Below are positions 41,501 to 48,151 of a stretch of 48,151 nt of DNA, one piece after another. Source of the stretch: Stenotrophomonas sp. PS02289. Its GTDB lineage: Bacteria > Pseudomonadota > Gammaproteobacteria > Xanthomonadales > Xanthomonadaceae. Within the stretch, counting starts at the first letter, position 1. Each line of letters opens with the position of its first letter. The notes beneath the pieces were generated by a model. That model saw only the letters and a list, made by a program, of their open reading frames with translations. It did not search any database and was not told where the DNA came from. The position numbers and the translations under genes were made by a program. The DNA is taken from assembly GCF_029960115.1 (NCBI RefSeq), contig NZ_JASCOZ010000013.1, positions 1 through 48,151 on the forward strand. Direction: 5' to 3'.

Positions 41501-43245
41501 GTGATGGTGGTAATCTCCACCGGTTGACCGCTGTTTGGGTCCGCCCCGGCGCTGTAGCTGTAGGTGGTCTGGGTGCCCCGGCGGTCGGTCTCGCTGGCGA
41601 TCCGGCGACGGAAGTCCTGTGCTTTGGGGTAGTAAGTGCGGCTGATGGGGCCTTGCGGGTCGGTGACGCCGGTGACCTTGCGCGGGTAACCTTCGCCGGC
41701 GGTGGTGCTGAGGCCATAGGTAGCAACCTTGCCCAGTGCGTCGGTGACGATGGTGGTGCCGGCAGGGGTGTAATGCAGCTGCACGCCATCAATGCCCGGC
41801 TCAGGCTGGCTGCAGGTGCCGGAGTGGCGGCTGCAGATCACGCGCCCCTTGGGGTCGTAGTCGTACCAGCTGTAACGGCGCGCGTCTTCGGTGGTGATGC
41901 CGGTGAGGTAGCGCGGGAAATTCGTGTTCTCGTAGTGGTACACGCGCACGGTGTTGCCGGGGTACTGCACGGTGGCCACCTGGCCGTTGGCGTTGTAGGT
42001 GTAGGTAGCCACGCGCTGGCCGCTGACCGACAACGCGCTGATCAGTTCCTCGCCTTCCAGCGCTTCGTAGTGGAACAGCAGCGCACGGCCGCTGGAATGG
42101 GTGATGGACAGCAAACGCCCACGTGCGTCGTGCTGGTAGCTGAGCGTGGTGCCGTTCTCGAAGGCGCGCAGCTGCAGACGGCCGTTGCCATCGAAGGTGA
42201 GTACCTCGTCGCTGCGGTAGAGCAGCCAGTTGCTGCCCTGCTGCACGGCACGGTCCCCACTGCCGTTGGCGGCTTCGTAATCGTTGCCGATCTTGGTGAA
42301 GGCGATCTGGGTGCCGTTGCTTTCAATCAAGCCGAGCTTGAACAAATTGCTGGGCGGGAAGCCGCTGGTGTCCACGCCCATGGCCAGCACGAGGTTGTGC
42401 GAGTGGGTCCAGTTGGGACCGAAGCCGCCGGCCGGCGTGGAGGTAAGGGAATTGAAGTGACGCACGAACTGGATCCAGCCCAGGTCGAGGTCGGATTCGG
42501 GTTGGGACTTGTTGCCGGTGGAGGCGTCACAGGGGTTGCCGACCTGGCTTTTGCAGGTGTTGGACAACGGCGTACTGCTGTAGTTGAGGATCATCTGCCC
42601 GGCCTGTTCCTGCATCGGATCCATGGCACAGGCCTGCAACTCGGGACGCCAGGACATCAGCGCGGTGTTGGTGCATTGCACGGTACGGGTGCGGCTGACG
42701 TACTTTTGTGGTTCCAGCAGGTCGCAACTGCCGGTCTGCGCATTCTTGTTGTAGAACGGCGTGACGTAGTTGGCCGACTCGCCGGTATTGCTGCCGTCAG
42801 CACCACTGCCGAGCCCGCCGCCGGGAATGCCGCTCCACTGCCCCGGTACCACCTCCGTAGCCGGACATCCTGCTGCAGAGGGCGTGTCGGCCTTCAGCGC
42901 GACGATCATGGCCTGTTCGGTGGCGTAGTCCCGATCGTTGTAGCGATACACCCAGTCGGTGATCTTCAGCTTGGCCGGCTTGATGCGGTAATTGTCCACG
43001 ACCTTGTCGCCGTCAATCAGCGTGCTGGCCACATGCCAGTCGAAGTGACCCGCAGACTGGTAGGCGCTGAAGTTGTTTTCAATGGCCTGCTGGGCCTGGC
43101 GTTCGCTGGTGAGGGTCTGGTTGAACGCCGAGAGCGTTTCCCATTTTTTCTCGACTTCCTGCGCGTGTGCGAGCGGGTACGTGGAGAGCGCAATGAGGAA
43201 CAGCAGCGTGCGGGGGCGGACTACCACAGGGGCAGAACGGGACAT
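38521..43245 (-). CDS. Sec-exported Rhs/YD-repeat polymorphic toxin
   Basis: 1574 residues from ATG 43245, with GGAAGGAGT upstream. Residues 1-28 are a Sec signal peptide (ending TYPLAHA). Residues 100-250 are a Cys-rich region peculiar to this protein. A DUF6531-like entry ([30 protein letters not shown]) is near 250-285. YD repeats run from about 380 to 1330 (many YxYxxxGxL/xxxD motifs). The RHS core [29 protein letters not shown] ends at [11 protein letters not shown] (about 1426), after which a tip of about 148 residues begins. The tip ends in [38 protein letters not shown] and SIEEYLK. The tip's activity is unknown. There is no PAAR, VgrG or T6SS gene nearby, so export is by Sec, not T6SS. 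Confidence 0.92.
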   Translation of the reverse strand: [1574 protein letters not shown]

Positions 43246-43303
43246 TCCGGTACTCCTTCCTGGAGGGTGGAACTGCTCGTACGACAATGCTTGATCGAGG
43301 TGC

Positions 43304-43326
43304 AGCCACGCAGGGCGTGGCTCTAC
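43304..43326. repeat. GTAG-type (SMAG-like) palindrome upstream of rhs
   Basis: agccacgcagggcgtggctctac: a 7-bp perfect stem (gccacgc / gcgtggc) followed by CTAC. A further ggtcgggcgtggcccgatt follows and may be a degenerate partner. The rest of the 291-base gap (43246-43536) between rhs and the hydrolase gene has no gene; a tgttctgacagcg... stretch is AT-richer but not interpretable. Confidence 0.75.
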
Positions 43327-43536
43327 AGGTCGGGCGTGGCCCGATTTCCGTGCATACGGGTTGAGCAGGTACGGCACGCCCGACGGTCCGTGGGCGGCTG
43401 AATGTGCTGCTGAGTTTCGACGGAGCGTGAACGCCCGGTCAAGACATCAAACTGTGCGGGTGCTCACTGTTCTGACAGCGGGCAGCCGGTTTTCGGAGTG
43501 TTCCGAACAATGTTGCAGATTTTTCCTACGGCAGAA

Positions 43537-44247
43537 TCAGAGATTCCCGCGTGCGACATAACCGCGCAGCCAGTCGGTAATCACGCCGGCCGCGGCATCC
43601 GCGCGGGCCTGCAACAACAGGTGTGGGCCATCGAGCGTGACCCAGCGTGCCTGCGGTGCCAGCCGTTGCAGCGCCTGCACGCTGATCGGCCAGAGCAATC
43701 GGTCATGACGTGCCAGCAGGCCCAGTACAGGTACCCGCACATTCCCGAGCGACTTGCGCGCATCCACGCGCAACGTGGCGGCAGCGCGCTGACGCAGCAC
43801 GTTGGCGGGCACTTCATTCAACGCTGCCCGCAGGGCGCGACGGGTATCCCGCGTGCTCCAGCGCCCCAGCAGCAGGGGCACCAGCACGGCCAGCGGCGGC
43901 AGCGGCCAAGCCGGCGCAAGCAGATTGGCAAACACCGCCGGCACTGGCACCGGTCGGTGCGCGAAGGTGGTGGACAGCACCACGCCGCGAAGTGCGGGCG
44001 GGGTCTGCGCGGCCAGCAGCACTGCCAACGGGCCGGCGAAGGATTCGCCGAGCAGCACGAACGGCGTTTCCGGCAACTGCAGTCGCACACGTGCAGCCAG
44101 GGTGGCGTAATCCTGCGGCCCATCCTGTGGGTAGCGCAGCACCTGCGCCGGCACGCCACGGGCGGCCAATGCGTCCAGCAAGGGGGTGGTCAGCAGGCCG
44201 GTGCCGTCCAGACCGGGCAGCACCACCAGGGTGGGTTGAGCGTCCAT
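43537..44247 (-). CDS. Alpha/beta-hydrolase
   Basis: 236-residue serine hydrolase. It starts LVVLPGLDGTGLLTTPLLDAL (oxyanion-loop pattern). The nucleophile elbow is LLGESFAGPLAVLLA, the acid is in LLARHDRLLW, and the His in LDGPHLLLQA completes the triad order Ser-Asp-His. ATG 44247 was preferred because the hydrolase core starts within five residues; an upstream in-frame ATG at 44313 adds a non-conserved 22 residues. Cytoplasmic; substrate unknown. Similar carboxylesterases or BioH-like proteins are possible. It is divergent from the exported-protein pair at 44402. Confidence 0.85.
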   Translation of the reverse strand: MDAQPTLVVLPGLDGTGLLTTPLLDALAARGVPAQVLRYPQDGPQDYATLAARVRLQLPETPFVLLGESFAGPLAVLLAAQTPPALRGVVLSTTFAHRPVPVPAVFANLLAPAWPLPPLAVLVPLLLGRWSTRDTRRALRAALNEVPANVLRQRAAATLRVDARKSLGNVRVPVLGLLARHDRLLWPISVQALQRLAPQARWVTLDGPHLLLQARADAAAGVITDWLRGYVARGNL

Positions 44248-44401
44248 GCAGGCAGCCACAACAGCGGGGGTACCGGCATGGTGGCATGGTCGCTGTGACG
44301 GGTTCAACGTCAAACCGGGACGCGGCCTGCCTTGACGGCGGTGGCAGTTCGCAAGCGATACTCGGCACTTACTGCGCGATGCGGTTCACAGGGGAAAACA
44401 G

Positions 44402-44923
44402 ATGAAGTCTGTCGCATGGGTGTTGGCCGGCCTGATCATGCTGCTGCCGGTGGCGGCCGGCGCGGAGGACTCGATCCTGCCGCAGGGATCGGCAAGCAAG
44501 CAGGAAGGTGAATTCTCGGCTTCGCTGCTGATCACCGACGACCCGGACTGGCAACAGGAATGGGAGGCACCGAAAGGCGAGGTGCCGAACTTCCGGCTGG
44601 CCGACTCGGTCTCGGCAGGCGGTGACCTGTATGTACTGGCCTTTGTCAGCAACCCGAAGCTGGACGAAGCCAGCATGACCAACGTGCGCTGCGACCTGAA
44701 GGTGGCACACCCGGACGGCACGCTGAGCAGCAACGACCATGACCTGCCCTGCTTCGTCACCCGGCTGGAAAGCGACCCGAAGCGGGTATACCTGTCGTCG
44801 GTGGGATTGAAGTTCACCGCCGAGGAAGGTGATGCAACCGGTACCTGGACGGTCAGCATGACCGTGCACGACAAGAATCGCGGGGTGACACTTCCGTTGG
44901 AAGCCGCCTTCGAACTGCGTTGA
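44402..44923 (+). CDS. Exported protein of unknown function
   Basis: 173 residues with a signal peptide of about 21 residues (LAGLIMLLPVAAGA, cleavage before ED). The mature part is mostly beta-type: FSASLLITDDPDWQQEWEAP, GDLYVLAFVSNPKLDEASMTNVRCDLKVAHPDG, LPCFVTRL, VGLKFTAEEGDATGTWTVSMTVHD and a final LPLEAAFELR. This layout suggests an immunoglobulin-like fold with one disulfide (the two Cys). It is 13 bases upstream of the next exported protein, so the pair is an operon. Family not recognised. Confidence 0.75.
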   Translation: MKSVAWVLAGLIMLLPVAAGAEDSILPQGSASKQEGEFSASLLITDDPDWQQEWEAPKGEVPNFRLADSVSAGGDLYVLAFVSNPKLDEASMTNVRCDLKVAHPDGTLSSNDHDLPCFVTRLESDPKRVYLSSVGLKFTAEEGDATGTWTVSMTVHDKNRGVTLPLEAAFELR

Positions 44924-44936
44924 GGAGCGTCAGACC

Positions 44937-45749
44937 ATGCGTATGTTCTGCCTGATTGTGATCGGCGCAGTCCTCGCCACGGGCCAGGCGCGTGCCGACG
45001 ACGCACCACCGAAGCCGATGCCGGTCTTGAATGCCAGCGACACGCAGGCGGCGCTCGCTCGCGCGGAAACCGTGGGGCGGTTGATGTACCTGCACGACCG
45101 GGCGGCTGAGCACGCGCTCGAGACGCTGGTGACGAAGGACAGAAAGTTCCGCAAGGACAAACGCGTCAAGGACTGGATCACCGAAGCGCGCGGTGATTCG
45201 GTGGTGGTGAGCTTCCTCGACGCCACGCCGGCGGTGTTGTACCGGGTCACGGTCGATGCGCAGGGGGCCGTGGCGGGCACACCGGAAGTGCTGGCTGTGC
45301 CGGTCGCGCTGACGCCGTATGAAGCCGCTGCGGCACAAGCACGGCGTGCGGCATCGACACCGCAGATTGCCGCGTGCGCGCCAACGTACAAGATGGTGGC
45401 GATTCCCGACGGCGCGTCCCTCGATCATTGGGCGGTATACCTGCTTCCCGGCACCCGCGACCCCCGATTCATACCGCTGGGCGGCAGCTTCAAGGTCGAC
45501 GTCACCCGTGGCCAGGTAACCGCCAGCCGGCCGTTCACTTACAGCTGCATCCAGCTGGAGAAAGGGCCCAAGGTAGCCGCGATCGTGACCATGCACCTGC
45601 TAGACCCGACGCCGATGGAAGTCCACGTTTACTGGGGGCTGTGGGGGCGCATACCGCTGTTCGTGGGCACGTCCAACAACCTGATGTGGAACATCGACGA
45701 CGGTCATATCACCTTGGTGGAGGATGAACCCTCCACTGCATCACCGTGA
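44937..45749 (+). CDS. Exported protein of unknown function, paired with the preceding gene
   Basis: 270 residues with a signal peptide of about 20 residues (MFCLIVIGAVLATGQARA). Two parts are visible. Residues 30-150 have a helix (ALARAETVGRLMYLHDRAAEHALETLV) and strands (DSVVVSFLDATPAVLYRVTVDAQG). Residues 150-265 have KMVAIPDGASLDHWAVYLLPGTRDP, GSFKVDVTRGQVTASRPFTYSC and VHVYWGLWGRIPLFVGTSNNLMWNI. Cysteines at about 147 and 205 could bond. A 13-base gap separates it from the upstream gene. It looks like a periplasmic protein conserved in this group but I recognise no family. Confidence 0.75.
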   Translation: MRMFCLIVIGAVLATGQARADDAPPKPMPVLNASDTQAALARAETVGRLMYLHDRAAEHALETLVTKDRKFRKDKRVKDWITEARGDSVVVSFLDATPAVLYRVTVDAQGAVAGTPEVLAVPVALTPYEAAAAQARRAASTPQIAACAPTYKMVAIPDGASLDHWAVYLLPGTRDPRFIPLGGSFKVDVTRGQVTASRPFTYSCIQLEKGPKVAAIVTMHLLDPTPMEVHVYWGLWGRIPLFVGTSNNLMWNIDDGHITLVEDEPSTASP

Positions 45750-45841
45750 CCCTCAGATGACCCGTGCGTGGCAACCGCCGTGCTGGCGTTCTGGTTCGTG
45801 TTGCCCAAAGCTGCCAACATGGTCTGATGTCTTGCGCCAGC

Positions 45842-45868
45842 CCCGCCCCGGCCAACAGCCGAGGCGGG
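45842..45868. terminator. Hairpin between convergent genes
   Basis: cccgcc / ggcggg outer stem with a ccggccaacagccg core that resembles the GTAG-repeat stem at 30784-30804. It lies between the exported-protein pair and the chemoreceptor gene and may terminate both. There is no T-tract. Confidence 0.45.
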
Positions 45869-45880
45869 ACAATGGGTGAA

Positions 45881-48004
45881 TCAGGCAGCCCGACGAGGCA
45901 TGCCTTTGCTGCTCTGCTGCTCCAACTTGAACACTGCCACTGCTTCATTGAGCGACTGCGCCTGCTCTTCCAGCGCGCGGCTGGCGGCAGTGGCTTCTTC
46001 CACCAGCGCAGCGTTCTGCTGGGTGACCTGGTCCATCTGTACCACCACCTGATTGACCTGCTCGATACCCGCCGCCTGCTCCTTGGTGGCGGCGGCAATG
46101 TCGCTCATCAGCTGGTTGGTGCGTGAGCTGGCTTGGGTGAGGCGAGCGATGGCCGCTTCCGATTCGACGGTGACGTTGAGGCCGGTTTTGACCTTGTCGC
46201 TGGCCACATCGATGAGGTCCTTGATCTCCTTCGCCGCCGTGCCGGCACGCTGGGCCAGGGTGCGCACCTCGCTGGCGACCACCGCGAAACCACGGCCGTT
46301 TTCACCGGCGCGCGCCGCTTCCACGGCGGCGTTGAGCGCGAGGATGTTGGTCTGGAACGCAATGCCGTCGATGACCGAGGAGATTTCGGAAATACGCGCG
46401 GAGGACTGATCGATCTCGCCCATCACCGCCGCCATCTGCGCGATGGCCTGCTCGGTGGCACGCACGGCGGCACCGGCGGCATGCGCTTCCTGGTCGGCCT
46501 GGTTGGCCAGTTCGGCGTTCTGGCGCACGGTGGAGGTCAGTTCTTCCATCGATGCTGCGGCTTCTTCAAGATTGGCGGCCTGCTGCTCGGTGCGACGCGA
46601 CAGATCGCTGTGACCGGCAGCCAGTTCCTGCGCGGCATTGTTGATGCTGCCGGCCGCGCCCTGGATCTGCTGCACGATGCCGGTGAGCTGGGCCGCGGTG
46701 ACGTTGGCGTCATCGCGCATCTGCGCGAACACGCCCTGGTACTGCCCGCTCATTCGCTCGGTGAGGTCACCGGTGGAAATGGCGCGCAGCACGGTCGAGA
46801 GGTCGGCGATGCTGGACTGCGAGGCTGCCATCATGCCGTTGAGGTTGGCGACCATGGCCTGGAACTGGAACTGGAACGCGGCCTCGTCGCCGCGCACGCT
46901 GAAGTCGCCCGCGCGGGCGGCAGCGGCAAGGGTGTCGATACCGTGATTGATGGCGGTCAGGTTGGCCTTGACTGTGGCCATGGTGCGGGTGAGCACGGCC
47001 TTTTCGCCGGGGTAGCTGTCCAGGTCACGGCGCAGGTCGCCGATCGCGTAATCCTGCATCACATCGACCATGTGGTTCTGCACGTCCACGTGCGAGCCGA
47101 CCAGTTCATTGGTGGCGTGCAGCATGCGGCCGTAGTCGCCGGGCAGCGCATCGGCGTCCATGCGGTAGCTGATGGCACCGGCTTCGTGTTCGCGCGCCAT
47201 GTCCAGCTGCGCGGTGATCGCCGCCTGCACGTTGCGGCGCACGCTGCCCATGGCTTCGCCCAAACGGGTGAGTTCGTCGCGGCCGCCGAGGTTGAAGTTC
47301 TGGTCAAGCTCGCCCTTGGCCATGCGGTCGGCCAGGGTGACGGCGCGGCCGAGCGGGCCGGTGAAGCTGCGGCCGATCAGCACGGAGGCGGCAATGCCGA
47401 CCAGCAGGGCGATGCCGCCAAGCACCAGCAGCTGCAGCTGGGTGCGCTCGCCAACGCGGATGGCTTCGGCGGCGGCCTTGCGGCTTTCGGCTTCCTCATA
47501 GGCGACGCCATCGGCCAACGCCTTGTTCCAGCCGTTGGCGGCTTTCTGCACTTCACTCAGGGTGAAGGCCACGGCACCGGCGAAATCGCCGTCGGCCATC
47601 ATCTGCCCCGACTGCTTGTTGAGCGGGCGGGCAATGGCGCGCTTGGCGGTGATGTTGTCGATGACCTGCTGGCCTTCGGCGTTGTGGGGGAGAGCCTGGT
47701 AGGCGGCCCAGCTGGCTTCGTAGCGGGTGACCAGGTCGGCGATGCGCTTTTCATCGGCTTCGCGCTCCTGACCCTGGCGGATGAGCATTTCACGGCGGAC
47801 GACCAGCATCTGGTTGTTGGCGTCGAGCAGGTCGGAGAGCAGGTGGACCTTGGCCACGCCTTCGTCGACGACGGTCTGCATGGCGTGTTTCTGCACGGTG
47901 GCCCCGACTGCGCCGGTGGCGACTACGGCAACTACCAGTACCAGTAACAGTCCAAAGCCAAGACCAAGACGCCAGACGACGCTGACGTTGCGCAACAGAT
48001 CCAT
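45881..48004 (-). CDS. Methyl-accepting chemotaxis protein with multiple HAMP domains
   Basis: 707-residue transmembrane chemoreceptor. Helix 1 is about 12-34, the periplasmic four-helix-bundle-type ligand domain about 35-190, helix 2 about 192-213 (LQLLVLGGIALLVGIAASVLIG). A HAMP domain follows (FTGPLGRAVTLADRMAKGELDQNF), then at least two further HAMP-like units (MQDYAIGDLRRDL; AISTGDLTERM) with linkers between them. The signalling hairpin tip is SSVIDGIAFQTNILALNAAVEAARAGENGRGFAVVASEVRTLAQR (near 560-605), the CheA/CheW contact. No C-terminal CheR pentapeptide is present. ATG 48004 gives the full-length protein. No other chemotaxis genes are in the window. Confidence 0.92.
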   Translation of the reverse strand: MDLLRNVSVVWRLGLGFGLLLVLVVAVVATGAVGATVQKHAMQTVVDEGVAKVHLLSDLLDANNQMLVVRREMLIRQGQEREADEKRIADLVTRYEASWAAYQALPHNAEGQQVIDNITAKRAIARPLNKQSGQMMADGDFAGAVAFTLSEVQKAANGWNKALADGVAYEEAESRKAAAEAIRVGERTQLQLLVLGGIALLVGIAASVLIGRSFTGPLGRAVTLADRMAKGELDQNFNLGGRDELTRLGEAMGSVRRNVQAAITAQLDMAREHEAGAISYRMDADALPGDYGRMLHATNELVGSHVDVQNHMVDVMQDYAIGDLRRDLDSYPGEKAVLTRTMATVKANLTAINHGIDTLAAAARAGDFSVRGDEAAFQFQFQAMVANLNGMMAASQSSIADLSTVLRAISTGDLTERMSGQYQGVFAQMRDDANVTAAQLTGIVQQIQGAAGSINNAAQELAAGHSDLSRRTEQQAANLEEAAASMEELTSTVRQNAELANQADQEAHAAGAAVRATEQAIAQMAAVMGEIDQSSARISEISSVIDGIAFQTNILALNAAVEAARAGENGRGFAVVASEVRTLAQRAGTAAKEIKDLIDVASDKVKTGLNVTVESEAAIARLTQASSRTNQLMSDIAAATKEQAAGIEQVNQVVVQMDQVTQQNAALVEEATAASRALEEQAQSLNEAVAVFKLEQQSSKGMPRRAA

Positions 48005-48082
48005 GAGTGATCCACGAATGTAGGGGGAGAGATCGGTTATCGGCCGATCTTCACGGTTTCTTTACATTGTGGTTCAGGCGAC

Positions 48083-48151
48083 GTAGAGCCACGCCCTGCG
48101 TGGCTGCTCGTGGGGCCAGAGACAGGGTCGAAGCCACGCAGGGCGTGGCTC
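48083..48151. repeat. GTAG-type repeat dimer at the right window edge
   Basis: gtagagccacgccctgcgtggct (48083-48105) and the inverse agccacgcagggcgtggctc (48132-48151, cut by the window edge) face each other 26 bases apart. This is the dimer arrangement described for SMAG elements. It lies upstream of the chemoreceptor gene. Confidence 0.8.

Noticed and set aside
38521..43245. T6SS-delivered Rhs effector
   Set aside because: No PAAR domain, VgrG or Eag chaperone gene nearby, and the protein starts with a Sec signal peptide.
40222..43401. 1059-codon frame antisense to rhs
   Set aside because: Valine/glycine-rich shadow of YD-repeat coding sequence.
44332..44362. TTGACG-N19-GATACT as promoter for the exported pair
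   Set aside because: Spacer of 19 bases and a poor -10; position is reasonable but evidence is too thin to list.

Overview
The window is high-GC DNA from a gamma-proteobacterium of the Xanthomonadaceae, most likely Stenotrophomonas. The evidence is the gene families (AqpZ, CstA/YbdD, a lipoprotein angiotensin-converting-enzyme-like peptidase, a GH19 chitinase, riboswitch-controlled gcvP) and short palindromes that carry a GTAG foot, which look like the SMAG/REP repeats known from Stenotrophomonas. No rRNA, tRNA, CRISPR array, intact insertion sequence or phage gene was seen.

Layout. 1-1.3 kb: the envelope-stress sigma factor RpoE and its anti-sigma factor (cut by the window edge). 1.4-11.2 kb: ordinary metabolism and transport, with a FadB/FadJ-type beta-oxidation protein, two pirins, aquaporin Z, small secreted proteins, the CstA-YbdD carbon-starvation pair and a DUF819 membrane protein. 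11.3-16 kb: a two-component system divergent from an ArnT-like glycosyltransferase and a PAP2 lipid phosphatase, probably an envelope-lipid modification unit. 16-20.5 kb: M2 peptidase, hicAB toxin-antitoxin and GH19 chitinase. 20.5-25.5 kb: Bcr/CflA efflux pump, tandem glycine riboswitch and gcvP. 25.5-26 kb: a 16-copy 8-bp tandem repeat beside a perfect 31-bp inverted-repeat element. 26-30.6 kb: amino-acid permease, PAS-AraC regulator, large catalase KatE and a small basic protein.

30.8-43.3 kb is an accessory island, visibly poorer in G+C over about 31.2-38.5 kb and almost entirely on the minus strand. It starts with a SymE-like toxin gene whose leader contains a long imperfect inverted repeat. 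Next comes a candidate toxin-antitoxin pair in which the downstream protein seems to join a YgiT-like zinc-finger region to a C-terminal ribbon-helix-helix. The rest is a series of tightly packed genes for small lipoproteins, secreted proteins, a membrane protein, an ankyrin lipoprotein and a TPR-like protein, which I read as orphan immunity or effector cassettes. The series ends in a 1574-residue Sec-exported Rhs/YD-repeat protein with a variable C-terminal toxin tip, translationally coupled to a DUF4279 immunity-type gene. A displaced Rhs fragment and a decayed toxin tail between the cassettes suggest tip exchange. This island is the most interesting part of the window.

43.5-48.15 kb returns to core-like sequence: an alpha/beta hydrolase, two exported proteins of unknown function, a poly-HAMP chemoreceptor, and a GTAG-type repeat dimer at the right edge.
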